This document shows positions 1-8,411 of a DNA stretch of 64,000 nt, piece after piece (position 1 is the stretch's first letter; each line of letters opens with the position of its first letter). A model generated the notes under the pieces. The model ran no database searches. It was not told where the DNA came from and was given only the letters and a program-made list of their open reading frames with translations. Source of the stretch: Marivivens niveibacter (GTDB taxonomy: Bacteria; Pseudomonadota; Alphaproteobacteria; Rhodobacterales; Rhodobacteraceae); assembly GCF_002150005.2 (NCBI RefSeq), contig NZ_MSPP01000001.1, positions 620,001 to 684,000 of the forward strand, given 5' to 3'. The translations under genes and the position numbers were made by a program.

Positions 1-1045
1 GTTGGCGCAATTGACCGTTCCAAGCGCGGTAAGTTAGGGGGCGGCCCTTGAACCCTGCCAGTTCGAAATCATCCGACAGGATGTAGGCGCGCAAGGTGTC
101 GAAATCGCCCGAATTCGTGCGGGTGACAGCCTCGCCCACTGTGCGGACGGCGGCCCACGCGGCGTAGTCCACAGGGGCCATAGCGCGGTCATGGGCTTCG
201 GTGAAACGGCTTTGTAGTTGGGCCGCGCCCCATTGTTCGATCACAGGTGCCCAAGCGGTGGCTGTTAGCCCTTCGGATCCCGCGACTGGGCGCGGCTCCC
301 ATGTGTTATATAGAATATAGCGACCAAAATCGTGCACTTCATCCGCGACAACCATGACGTCATAGTCACCGAAATCTTGGGTAAATAGGGGCACCTCGGC
401 TGATGCGGCGCGGCGCATGTCGGCGTCAAAGGCCCATGTTTTTTCATCGCCCATCCGCATGCCAAATTTCCGAACCGAATTGCGCATCGCCTCGGCATAG
501 GCAGTGTCAGCGGGGTAGGTGCCCGCAATCATCACAATGTCATCCCAACGGCGGCTGACAAAAAGTTGTGCCAAGGCATCTGTTTCCATCGCATTTGATG
601 GAATTGTGTGCAGTAGGTTTGCGCGGCAGTCGGTGCTGCGCAGCGATTGATCTTGGGCCGACGCGTTGAAGAGCATGGCACCTTGGGCTGATGGTAGGTC
701 AGCAATTGCGATCAAAGCATCCATAGGTGCGTCGATCACAAGGTAAGGGGACGCAGCCAATAGATCCGCCGCCGCCGCCAAATAATCGCCGTCGATGTCG
801 ACTGCAGTTTGATTAAGGCTGTAGTTGTGGTTGAGAAAACGGCCTGTTGTTTGGTTGTCTTCAATGCCGGTGATGGCACCAGCAGACCCGAGGTTTTCAG
901 GTATTTCGTCCAGTCGAGACAGAGTCGGCGGCGGCGGCGTGATGACGGATAGATATCCGATAGTTACATCGACATCGGCCAAAACCGATGTGCCCCACAG
1001 CGCAGCAAAGATAGCGGCGCTAATATGTGTCCTCCCTTTCATCAT
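1..1045 (-). CDS. ABC substrate-binding protein of PQQ-alcohol dehydrogenase type (partial)
   Basis: The reading frame starts at two adjacent ATG codons (1045 or 1042) just behind a GGAGG and runs off the left edge with no stop, so about 348 codons are visible. The N-terminus is a Sec signal peptide (about residues 1-23, ending SVLA). The rest looks like the periplasmic branched-chain-amino-acid-type binding fold, and it resembles the binding protein that accompanies PQQ-dependent alcohol dehydrogenases. The family role is poorly known; a link to uptake or sensing for quinoprotein alcohol oxidation is inferred from the family and from the divergent pedF. The C-terminus and any partner ATPase or permease lie outside the window. 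Either ATG could be used. Confidence 0.75.
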   Translation of the reverse strand, partial: MMKGRTHISAAIFAALWGTSVLADVDVTIGYLSVITPPPPTLSRLDEIPENLGSAGAITGIEDNQTTGRFLNHNYSLNQTAVDIDGDYLAAAADLLAASPYLVIDAPMDALIAIADLPSAQGAMLFNASAQDQSLRSTDCRANLLHTIPSNAMETDALAQLFVSRRWDDIVMIAGTYPADTAYAEAMRNSVRKFGMRMGDEKTWAFDADMRRAASAEVPLFTQDFGDYDVMVVADEVHDFGRYILYNTWEPRPVAGSEGLTATAWAPVIEQWGAAQLQSRFTEAHDRAMAPVDYAAWAAVRTVGEAVTRTNSGDFDTLRAYILSDDFELAGFKGRPLTYRAWNGQLRQ

Positions 1046-1186
1046 GCCTCCACGCTAGATGATCGTTTCCCCTGATCCGTATTGGACATTGGTATCAGTT
1101 GTTGCGGTACCCCAACCAAAGTCGAATACCGTCCGGAAACCGCGTTGATGTAGGCATTGGAAAACCACATCTGGAGGAGACACCCG

Positions 1187-1885
1187 ATGACCACTCAAAT
1201 GCGTAGCCGCTTGATTGCAGCCGCCGCGTTTTCCATGCTGGCAGGTTTTGCCAATGCGCATGGTGACGTTGCGCCTCAGGCCGTTGATACCACTGGTTTG
1301 CCTGAAACGGGCGACGAATGGCTGATCGAAAACCCGTATCGCGCGGACAAAGTCGGCGAAGAAACATGGCTGCGCGCCATTCAAATCGGTTCGTCCGGTT
1401 ACAACCAGAACTGCGCACGCTGTCACGGGCTCGAGGTTGTTTCGGGCGGTCTGGCACCGGACCTGCGGTTCCTAGAAGCCGAAGAATACGGCGACGAATG
1501 GTACGTTGAACGTTTCCGTTTCGGTTACACGCAGAACGGCATCACCAAAATGCCTGGTTTTGGTGACTTGCTGGGCCAAGACGCGGCTTGGGCGATCCGT
1601 ACCTACATTGAAACCCGTCCAGATTCTTACGCGATGGAGGAATACGCAGACGAACTGAAAGCGCTGCGCGACCAGATGGCAGGTTATGGCGAAAACGCGG
1701 ATGGCGCAGACGCCGAAGCGATCAAAGCACGCCTATCGGAAATCGCTGCTGCGGTTCCAACGATGTCGGGCGCGCCGGTTGCTGACAGCATCGCATCGCG
1801 CGCTGTGGTTCAAATCGACGGTTCTGCCGAAGGTTACACCAAAGCGGCCGAGACTCTGACCATCGGTCTGTCGGCGGCGCACTAA
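1187..1885 (+). CDS. pedF: Cytochrome c-550 PedF
   Basis: A 232-residue periplasmic c-type cytochrome. A signal peptide (residues 1-24, ending FANA) is followed by the HGDVAPQAVDTTGLP segment that I associate with PedF. The haem motif CARCH is at 76-80, and M122 in KMPGF is a likely axial ligand. PedF-type cytochromes accept electrons from PQQ-dependent ethanol/alcohol dehydrogenases in the periplasm. I chose ATG 1187 over an upstream in-frame ATG at 1157 because GGAGGAG sits at the right distance and the signal peptide begins there. It is divergent from the PQQ-type ABC binding protein and two bases ahead of a MoxJ/XoxJ-like gene, which fits a quinoprotein alcohol-oxidation cluster. The dehydrogenase itself is not in the window. 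Confidence 0.88.
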   Translation: MTTQMRSRLIAAAAFSMLAGFANAHGDVAPQAVDTTGLPETGDEWLIENPYRADKVGEETWLRAIQIGSSGYNQNCARCHGLEVVSGGLAPDLRFLEAEEYGDEWYVERFRFGYTQNGITKMPGFGDLLGQDAAWAIRTYIETRPDSYAMEEYADELKALRDQMAGYGENADGADAEAIKARLSEIAAAVPTMSGAPVADSIASRAVVQIDGSAEGYTKAAETLTIGLSAAH

Positions 1886-1887
1886 AC

Positions 1888-2790
1888 ATGAAAGGGCGTC
1901 TAGGGAAATTCACCCTGGGCGTTCTGGGCCTGCTCTTTGCTGGGCAGGCCTATGCGGCCGACCCTTGTGCCGACTATGTGCCGCAAGAACGCCCCCAGAA
2001 TGTTGGCCGCGATATCGTGGGCCAAGAACTGGATACGATTATCGAACAGGGCAGCATGTTGTTTGCCGTGTACGAAGATTACCCGCCCTACAGTTGGGAA
2101 GAGGGCGGTCAGGCCAAAGGTGTTGATGTAGACATTGCACGTTTGATTGCCGAAGAATTGGGTGTCGAGGCCCATTTCAACTTTGTCCAAGCTGGCGAAA
2201 ACCTAGAGGCAGACCTGCGAAACAACATCTGGAAAGGCCCCATCGTAGGTGGGCGCGTATCCAATGTCATGATGCGCGTGCCTTATAATTCGTCGTTTAA
2301 GTGTCGCGTCGAACAGGTTGTATTTACAGGGCAATATGCCAGTGAATCGATCGCCATCGGTTTTGACAAAGACAGCTATCCAGACGAAAAACCGGTCCCT
2401 GCCTATTTCCGTTTCGATACAGTTGCCGTTCAAAACGACACGATTGCGGATTTCTATCTGTCCGCTTTTCCTGGCGGACAATTGGGCGGGAATATCCAAC
2501 GCTATGTCGATATGCGTCAGGCAATGGGCGCAATGGAGCGTGGGGATGCGATGGCCGTTATGGGGCCTTTGGGTCAGATCGAATATAGCCTGACGGATGC
2601 GTCGGGTGTGCATCAACCGCCTTTGCCTGGGTTTGCGGTTGGCGAATGGACGTTGGGAGTTGCCGTGAATTTCCGCTATCGCCCGTTGGCCTATGCCGTT
2701 GATGATGCGATTTATGCCGGCCTATCTGACGGACGCATTCACGGTATTTTCGAAAGCTATGGCCTGACGTTCCAGCCGCCAGAGCGCTAA
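1888..2790 (+). CDS. Quinoprotein-dehydrogenase-associated substrate-binding protein (MoxJ/XoxJ-like)
   Basis: A 300-residue periplasmic protein with a signal peptide (residues 1-23, ending QAYA). Its body resembles an extracellular solute-binding protein family 3 domain, with FAVYEDYPPYSW near residue 55 and GVDVDIARLIAEELG after it. Members beside PQQ alcohol or methanol dehydrogenases (MoxJ/XoxJ) are thought to help maturation of the enzyme rather than transport. The start is two bases after the pedF stop, so the two are probably co-transcribed and perhaps translationally coupled. It ends three bases before the convergent apbE. A normal amino-acid-binding protein is the alternative, but no permease or ATPase adjoins it. 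Confidence 0.8.
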   Translation: MKGRLGKFTLGVLGLLFAGQAYAADPCADYVPQERPQNVGRDIVGQELDTIIEQGSMLFAVYEDYPPYSWEEGGQAKGVDVDIARLIAEELGVEAHFNFVQAGENLEADLRNNIWKGPIVGGRVSNVMMRVPYNSSFKCRVEQVVFTGQYASESIAIGFDKDSYPDEKPVPAYFRFDTVAVQNDTIADFYLSAFPGGQLGGNIQRYVDMRQAMGAMERGDAMAVMGPLGQIEYSLTDASGVHQPPLPGFAVGEWTLGVAVNFRYRPLAYAVDDAIYAGLSDGRIHGIFESYGLTFQPPER

Positions 2791-2793
2791 TAA

Positions 2794-3660
2794 TCAGATC
2801 GTGGACAGATCGCCGTGTTTGTCCACGATCACTATACGGCGGATCGCAGGGTGCTGCGCAGCCGCGTTAATTTCATCCAAATTTGCCAAACACAGCGCTG
2901 TCGAAAATGCATCGGCAATGGTTGCTGCGTCAGCTTCGACCGAAATGGTTGACCACTTTGCCGTGCGGGCTGGATGCATGATATGCGTCTGCGCCCCCAC
3001 AAATAGGGCCGCCGGCGACGACGTTGCGATGGCCGCACCTGAGAGCTGCCGGCGGCCAATCACCCCGTGGCGCGGGTCACTAAGCCCGAGCTGAAACGGC
3101 CCGCCAAGCGCACGGTATTCGCCGATATTGACCAGCACGTCTTGTAGCCCAAACTTCTTCAATAGGTCTGTAATCCTGTCTGTAGCGTAGCCTTGGGCGA
3201 TGCCGTTGAGCGTGATGGATTGCGTGTCACCGATGGAAATTCGGGAAGGGTTGAAACGAACCTGATCCCAGCCCATTGATTGTAGACTAACGGGGCCACC
3301 CGACGCCATATCGCGCCACATTGCGCCAATCGTTGGATCGAACAATCCGCCCGTGTCACGATAAGCGCGATCAGCGTGGTCCATGAGGTCAACAAACATT
3401 TTATCGGGCGCGTTCAGGGCTTTGCTGCGATTGAGTTCGCGAATAGCGGATGTGCTGTCGAACAGGTTAAATTGCGCCTCTAACTTGCGGATTTCGGCAA
3501 TGGCGGCGCGCAATGCTGCGTCGGCGGTTTCATCTGGGGCATCCAGCCTGATCGACGTGTCAGCGCCAAAGGCATAGCCCGTCCATTCATGTGCTTGCGC
3601 CGTTCGGGGCAGCATAGATGCAGCGGCAATGGTGATGAAACGGCGGCGGGATAGTATCAT
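2794..3660 (-). CDS. apbE: FAD:protein FMN transferase (ApbE/NosX)
   Basis: A 288-residue ApbE-family protein. These periplasmic enzymes split FAD and attach FMN through a phosphoester to Thr or Ser of target proteins. The N-terminus SRRRFITIAA is a twin-arginine-type signal (residues 4-13). Family features include NGIAQGYATDRI, VNIGE and the C-terminal DAFSTALCLA segment. The ATG at 3660 overlaps the stop of the NosR-like gene (ATGA), and I prefer it to an upstream in-frame ATG at 3702 because the signal peptide starts there. Coupling to a flavoprotein with a flavinylation motif makes that neighbour the obvious substrate. In denitrifiers the equivalent gene is called nosX, but no nosZ is present here. 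Confidence 0.9.
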   Translation of the reverse strand: MILSRRRFITIAAASMLPRTAQAHEWTGYAFGADTSIRLDAPDETADAALRAAIAEIRKLEAQFNLFDSTSAIRELNRSKALNAPDKMFVDLMDHADRAYRDTGGLFDPTIGAMWRDMASGGPVSLQSMGWDQVRFNPSRISIGDTQSITLNGIAQGYATDRITDLLKKFGLQDVLVNIGEYRALGGPFQLGLSDPRHGVIGRRQLSGAAIATSSPAALFVGAQTHIMHPARTAKWSTISVEADAATIADAFSTALCLANLDEINAAAQHPAIRRIVIVDKHGDLSTI

Positions 3661-5717
3661 GGACGGGCCTGTTTTTTCGCCTGAAGGATCAAAGGAACAC
3701 ATTTCGTTGGATCGTCATGGATCGTCACGCAGTCGAGGCATTGAAAACATTCAGAATATTGGATCGATCCATCTTTGCGGATTGCATCATAGTTGCATTT
3801 GACGCGGCATAATTGGCAGGGCGATCCGCATTCAGCGCGTCGGGCAATCCACTCGCGTCCTCGGATCAGGCCGCCGATCGCCATAACAGCGCCTAAAGGG
3901 CAGACATATCGGCAGAATCCTTTGAACGTGACCATGGATAGGATCAACAATCCGGCAGCATAGACGACGTAGTACCATTCGCGGATGAAAAACGTTGTGA
4001 CGGCGGTTTTAAAGGGTTCAACTTCGATCGCGGTGTCCAGATGCGCGGGGGCTGACACAGCCATCACGACAAGCAACGCTAGAACGCCGTATTTGATCCA
4101 TTTCAGGCGGTCGTCCCATTTGCTGCTAGGGTTCCACGTTGGTAACCACAGAATGCGGCCCAGATGATGTGCAAATTCCTGCATCGCACCAAAGGGGCAC
4201 AGCCAGCCGCAAAACAGCCCACGACCCCACAGCGCAAATCCAAAAATCGCGATTGCCCAGATCAACAGGGAAAACGGATCGTACAGCAAGAAAGCAAAAC
4301 TGCCGCCCGATGTGGCCGTTCGAATGATAGCCAAAGGTGTTGCAATAGATAACTGTCCTTGGCCCCACCAGCCGATAAATCCCATGACAAAGGCAAGGAT
4401 GGTTAGCCGTATCGCCGTGAAATATTTGGCCCCGGCCAAGCGGTTCAGGTTCAAACCCAGCCCAGTGACGAGTGCCGCCAAAAACAGGCCAAGCACGACC
4501 AAATCAGCGCTGCGATCAAGAATCGCCTGTTCCCATGGGGCGCGTTGTTTCGGTGCGGTGGGTTTGATGTAAAACCGTTCGGGCGACTGCACAGTTGTTT
4601 CAAACGTGGTCGAACCGATTTCGGGTTGGAATACGCCGTGTTCGCGTAACGCTTTGATCTGTATTGTCCATTCAGTTGTGGGATCAAACCCCAGTCGTCG
4701 ATCCGTGCGCAGGATCAACGCGGGTGCATCTTGCAACGCGGCAGGCGCGTCATCCGACAGTCCGACCAAAATATCGGCATCCCGCAAAGCGATCGGAAAT
4801 CCAGATTGTTCTGCGCTGATCAGGTCCGGCGCGGTGTTGCGAATGAAATCATCGGTGATCAACCCATGGCGACCAGCGTCGATGACAAGGATCGGTTCGT
4901 CCATATCAGCAATGGCCATGAACGCCTGCAATTCGTCTAATGCGTTATCATCCAAAACGGCGCGGGCGACGGACGGTGGGCCAATGTCGATGACCCATAA
5001 ATCCAGATACAAATCGTCTGGGTTTGCGGTCGCAACAGGATCGTCGTTTTGCCATTTCGTGCCTTCAAATGCCTGATTTACCTCGGCGTTTGTGACCTGC
5101 AACCGATGCGCGATGCCGTCCAGATCATCCCAAGTCAGCGTTTCATCGATGGATGGATCGGGGTAGGCGGGCGGTCCTGCCGATACGCCCTGCATCTTTT
5201 CTCGGGCGACTTTGAGCGTGGCCGCCAATAGGCTTTCGTGTGCGATACGGATGGAGGCCGTGGCTTTGGTCACGCCGTCTAAATAAATCAATGCCGACCC
5301 GTCGGAGGCCCCCCCATAGGGCGTTCCCACCACCAAACTGTCCGAAATCGAAAGACCCCGATATTGTTCGAAAAATGCATGAAACGGCGCTTCGCCTAGG
5401 CCAGATACAAAAATAGGTTCGTTATGTGAAAGCAGACGCACATCCAAGAAACGCCCGTCCAAATCTAACACAACCAGCATATTGATTGGCGCGCCTGAAA
5501 AACCAGGTAGGGGGGCCATGTTTTGGGTTTCGAAAACATATCCCGCGACCGCGCCGCCCGAATTCAATAGCTCCCATACGCCATCTTCGGTCAATTGGTC
5601 GCCGATAGACATTGGCGGCGTCACATAAGGTTCCAAGGCTGATTTCGGCAAAGCGTCAGCCTGCAACAGCGTCGCAATGCTGATCAACGCCGCGCATAAA
5701 ATCCAAATAAGTTTCAT
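3657..5717 (-). CDS. NosR/NirI-like membrane flavo-iron-sulfur protein
   Basis: About 686 residues. An N-terminal signal/anchor leads a periplasmic FMN-binding domain with DGVTKAT (about residue 150), which fits the flavinylation pattern Dxx[S/T]xAT; the final Thr is the likely FMN site, although K replaces the usual G. A long periplasmic region follows, then several membrane segments from about residue 410. Two CxxxCP motifs (CGWLCP, CRYVCP) and a C-terminal cysteine-rich domain (CGSPCQLCRVKC, CFQCLDC) would bind iron-sulfur clusters. NosR-type proteins carry electrons across the membrane to periplasmic reductases. Either 5717 (weak GGACGA in front) or 5729 could be the start. It is transcribed with apbE and lies in a PQQ-oxidation neighbourhood, so a link to alcohol oxidation rather than N2O reduction is possible but inferred. 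Confidence 0.85.
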   Translation of the reverse strand: MKLIWILCAALISIATLLQADALPKSALEPYVTPPMSIGDQLTEDGVWELLNSGGAVAGYVFETQNMAPLPGFSGAPINMLVVLDLDGRFLDVRLLSHNEPIFVSGLGEAPFHAFFEQYRGLSISDSLVVGTPYGGASDGSALIYLDGVTKATASIRIAHESLLAATLKVAREKMQGVSAGPPAYPDPSIDETLTWDDLDGIAHRLQVTNAEVNQAFEGTKWQNDDPVATANPDDLYLDLWVIDIGPPSVARAVLDDNALDELQAFMAIADMDEPILVIDAGRHGLITDDFIRNTAPDLISAEQSGFPIALRDADILVGLSDDAPAALQDAPALILRTDRRLGFDPTTEWTIQIKALREHGVFQPEIGSTTFETTVQSPERFYIKPTAPKQRAPWEQAILDRSADLVVLGLFLAALVTGLGLNLNRLAGAKYFTAIRLTILAFVMGFIGWWGQGQLSIATPLAIIRTATSGGSFAFLLYDPFSLLIWAIAIFGFALWGRGLFCGWLCPFGAMQEFAHHLGRILWLPTWNPSSKWDDRLKWIKYGVLALLVVMAVSAPAHLDTAIEVEPFKTAVTTFFIREWYYVVYAAGLLILSMVTFKGFCRYVCPLGAVMAIGGLIRGREWIARRAECGSPCQLCRVKCNYDAIRKDGSIQYSECFQCLDCVTIHDDPTKCVPLILQAKKQARP

Positions 5718-5832
5718 TCGTCCGTACATGGTTGAAACACTATGGATCGATCGTGAATGTCCCTATGCGACTTAGGTCTTGGGCGGTGCGAAACGTTTTG
5801 GATCGCGCGGACAAATATGCGACCAATTTGCT

Positions 5833-6597
5833 ATGGCACAACCGTCTGACCCCAAATCCGTTCCCATTGTCCTGCTGTCTATTGCGGGGTTCATCGTGTT
5901 TTGGGCGCTGTTATCCATCGCAAAGGCTGATCCCATGGTATTGCCGTCACCTTTGGCCGTTGCGCAAATCATTGGGGATGAATGGACCAAAGGGGCGTTG
6001 CAAAAACACCTTTGGGCCACGTTGGTGCGTGTAGCGGCAGCCTTTGGTTTGGCAATGGTGCTGGGCACTGTGATTGGGATTGTCATGGGCGCCAGTAAAC
6101 AGGCAGACCGTTGGTTCGGGGCGTGGTTGGTTGTGTTTTTGAACATCCCTGCCTTGGTGGTGATTGTGCTGTGCTATCTATGGATCGGACTGAATGAAAC
6201 CGCGGCGATCACGGCAGTTGCGTTGAATAAAACCGCTATGGTTGCTGTCACAATCCGCGAAGGCACACGCGCGTTAGATCGCAGGTTGTGGGAAATGGCA
6301 CATGTGTTTCAAATGCCCCCAGTGCGGCGGTTTGTTCATGTGACCTTGCCTCAGTTATGGCCCTATATCGCATCGTCTATGCGCAACGGGATCGCAATCA
6401 TTTGGAAAATCGTGCTGGTCGTTGAATTTCTGGGCCGCAGTAGCGGGGTCGGATTCAAAATCCACCTGTATTTCCAGCTGTTCGAAATTGGTCATGTTCT
6501 GGCCTATTCCGTCAGTTTCGTCGCGGTCATGTTATTGATCGAATACACGGTTATTTCGTCCATCGAACGCCGCGCGACGCGGTGGCGCAGCCCATAG
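5833..6597 (+). CDS. Orphan ABC transporter permease (TauC/SsuC-like)
   Basis: A 254-residue polytopic protein of the taurine/nitrate/sulfonate permease type. After residue 15 come about six hydrophobic helices, with an EAA-like cytoplasmic loop around LWEMAHVFQMPPVRR that would contact an ATPase. No ATPase or binding protein adjoins it, so it must use distant partners or belong with one of the binding proteins nearby; this is inference. The start at 5833 is chosen because the upstream in-frame ATG at 5779 gives a charged, non-membrane extension; neither has a strong ribosome site. It is divergent from the NosR-like gene across about 115 bases that should hold both promoters. Confidence 0.8.
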   Translation: MAQPSDPKSVPIVLLSIAGFIVFWALLSIAKADPMVLPSPLAVAQIIGDEWTKGALQKHLWATLVRVAAAFGLAMVLGTVIGIVMGASKQADRWFGAWLVVFLNIPALVVIVLCYLWIGLNETAAITAVALNKTAMVAVTIREGTRALDRRLWEMAHVFQMPPVRRFVHVTLPQLWPYIASSMRNGIAIIWKIVLVVEFLGRSSGVGFKIHLYFQLFEIGHVLAYSVSFVAVMLLIEYTVISSIERRATRWRSP

Positions 6598-6681
6598 AGA
6601 CTAAGAGACTATGGTCGGATAGAGCGCACCATATCGCTACGATAGTGTCCCCAGCGGGAGATAAACCAAGGGGAGCTATCT

Positions 6682-7062
6682 ATGATCCGTACATTCGTAT
6701 TGGCTGGCGCATTGGCAACTGTTTCGTCTTTTGCACTCGCCGAAGGTGATGCCGAAATGGGCGAACGCGTATTCCGTAAATGCCAGTCCTGTCACCAAGT
6801 CGGTGAAGGCGCTGCAAATCGCACCGGTCCGACGCTGAACAACATCGTAGGAGCCCCGATGGGCGCTCATCCTGATTTCGGGTATTCGGATGCTTTGGCT
6901 GATATGGCTGCCGAAGGCGGCGTTTGGGATCTCGAAACACTGACCGCATTTCTGGCAAATCCGCGCAGCGCGATGCCGGGGACTCGTATGTCCTTTGCCG
7001 GTTTGCGCAAGGAACAGGAAATCGCGGATGTGATCGCGTATCTGGCGACATTCAGCGAATAA
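6682..7062 (+). CDS. Class I cytochrome c (small periplasmic)
   Basis: A 126-residue cytochrome. The signal peptide covers about residues 1-20 (ending FALA), CQSCH gives the covalent haem site at about residues 34-38, and the Met in PGTRMSF near residue 100 is the likely sixth ligand. The small mono-haem form is typical of soluble electron carriers (c2/c550) that pass electrons to a cytochrome oxidase or accept them from periplasmic dehydrogenases. A GGGGAG lies 8 bases before the ATG. It stands alone between the permease and a bidirectional terminator. A link to the PQQ/NosR genes upstream is plausible from position only. Confidence 0.9.
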   Translation: MIRTFVLAGALATVSSFALAEGDAEMGERVFRKCQSCHQVGEGAANRTGPTLNNIVGAPMGAHPDFGYSDALADMAAEGGVWDLETLTAFLANPRSAMPGTRMSFAGLRKEQEIADVIAYLATFSE

Positions 7063-7083
7063 GCTGAACAGGTTCTAAAATGA

Positions 7084-7110
7084 AAAGGCCCGCCAATTTG
7101 GCGGGCCTTT
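7084..7110. terminator. Bidirectional intrinsic terminator
   Basis: A perfect 11-bp stem AAAGGCCCGCC / GGCGGGCCTTT encloses the loop AATTT, with A and T runs at its two ends. It lies between the convergent cytochrome c and nhaA genes and can serve both. Confidence 0.9.
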
Positions 7111-7116
7111 GTGGTT

Positions 7117-8301
7117 TTATGCTTCTTTCGCTTTCGGCTCTTCTTTGGCGGGGGCGCTTTGCAGCACCAGATAGCCAGTGATTGCCGAAATGATCGAACC
7201 GCCCAGAACACCGATGCGGACTTCGTTCATTAGCGTACCTTCGCCAAAGCTAAGGCCACCGATGAACAGCGACATGGTAAAGCCGATGCCAGCCAGACAG
7301 CTGACGCCGTAGATATGCCGCCAAGTTACACCATACGGCAGCTGCGCCAGTCCCGATTTAACCAACAGCCATGTCGTTCCGAAAACACCAATCTTTTTGC
7401 CCAAGTACAGACCCAGTGCGATACCGATCGGAAGCGGAGCAAACACCTGATCCCAAGTGATACCAGCCAGAACCACACCTGCGTTCGAGAAAGCAAAGAT
7501 CGGTACGATCAGGAAAAACACATATGGGGATAGACCGTGTTCAATCGAATGTAGTGGGGATTTGCCGTATTTATCTTTGAGCGGGATAAAGAATGCGGTG
7601 ATCACACCAGCCAGCGTTGCGTGAACGCCAGACTTCAGGACAAAGAACCACAGGATAACGCCTAGCAAAATCGACGGCGCGATGCGGTGCAGACCATAGT
7701 AGTTGCGCAGCCACAGACCCGTCAGCGGGATAAGCGATAGCCACAGATAGTCGATTTTCAGATCAGCGGTGTAGAACAGCGCAATGATGACGATGGCACC
7801 CATGTCATCCAGAATAGCAAGCGTCAAAAGGAAGATTTTGATGCCTGATGGCGCTTTGGACCCGACCAGAGCCAAAACACCAATCGCAAATGCGATGTCG
7901 GTTGCCGCCGGAATGGCCCAGCCGTGGATTGTTTCTGTGTTGCCCCAGTTAAAGGCCACGAAAATCAGTGCTGGAACGACCATGCCGCCAACGGCTGCCA
8001 TACCTGGCAAAAACACGTCGCGAGGGTTCTTGAGTTTTCCCTCTAGCATCTCGCGTTTCAATTCGAGACCGATCAGGAAAAAGAACACAGCCATCAAACC
8101 GTCGTTGATCCACAAGATCAGCGGCTTTTGCAGGCCTTCACCACCGAATTGGACGGTGAAATAGGTGTTCAAGAAACCATGATAAGCATCGGTCAAGCCA
8201 GAGTTGGCAATGATCATTGCCAAAACCGCCGAAACCATCAATACGATACCACCAGCGGCATCGTGGCTAAAAAAACGGTCCAAAGCCCGCGCAAGTGACA
8301 T
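7117..8301 (-). CDS. nhaA: Na+/H+ antiporter NhaA
   Basis: A 394-residue inner-membrane antiporter that exchanges cytoplasmic Na+ (or Li+) for protons, used for pH and salt homeostasis. About 12 hydrophobic segments are visible. The ion-binding pair LAILDD is at D165-D166 (D163/D164 in E. coli), and ATDIAF carries D135 (D133 in E. coli). Length matches the family (about 390). The start at 8301 is preferred over 8313 because the GGGGA overlapping the upstream ATG then becomes a well-spaced ribosome site. It is a single gene, divergent from the TerB/DnaJ-domain gene. Confidence 0.95.
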   Translation of the reverse strand: MSLARALDRFFSHDAAGGIVLMVSAVLAMIIANSGLTDAYHGFLNTYFTVQFGGEGLQKPLILWINDGLMAVFFFLIGLELKREMLEGKLKNPRDVFLPGMAAVGGMVVPALIFVAFNWGNTETIHGWAIPAATDIAFAIGVLALVGSKAPSGIKIFLLTLAILDDMGAIVIIALFYTADLKIDYLWLSLIPLTGLWLRNYYGLHRIAPSILLGVILWFFVLKSGVHATLAGVITAFFIPLKDKYGKSPLHSIEHGLSPYVFFLIVPIFAFSNAGVVLAGITWDQVFAPLPIGIALGLYLGKKIGVFGTTWLLVKSGLAQLPYGVTWRHIYGVSCLAGIGFTMSLFIGGLSFGEGTLMNEVRIGVLGGSIISAITGYLVLQSAPAKEEPKAKEA

Positions 8302-8411
8302 ATCATTCCCCATAAATTTAGTGCATGCTAGCTAGGACTTAGTGGCTTTTTCGCCTGCATCAACGCGATACGGTCCAAAACCCGAGTAAAACGAAAGGAA
8401 TTTTGTCGCAT

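Noticed and set aside
3657-5717. Denitrification (nos) cluster
   Set aside because: Only NosR- and NosX-like genes are present; nosZ, nosD, nosF, nosY and nosL are absent.
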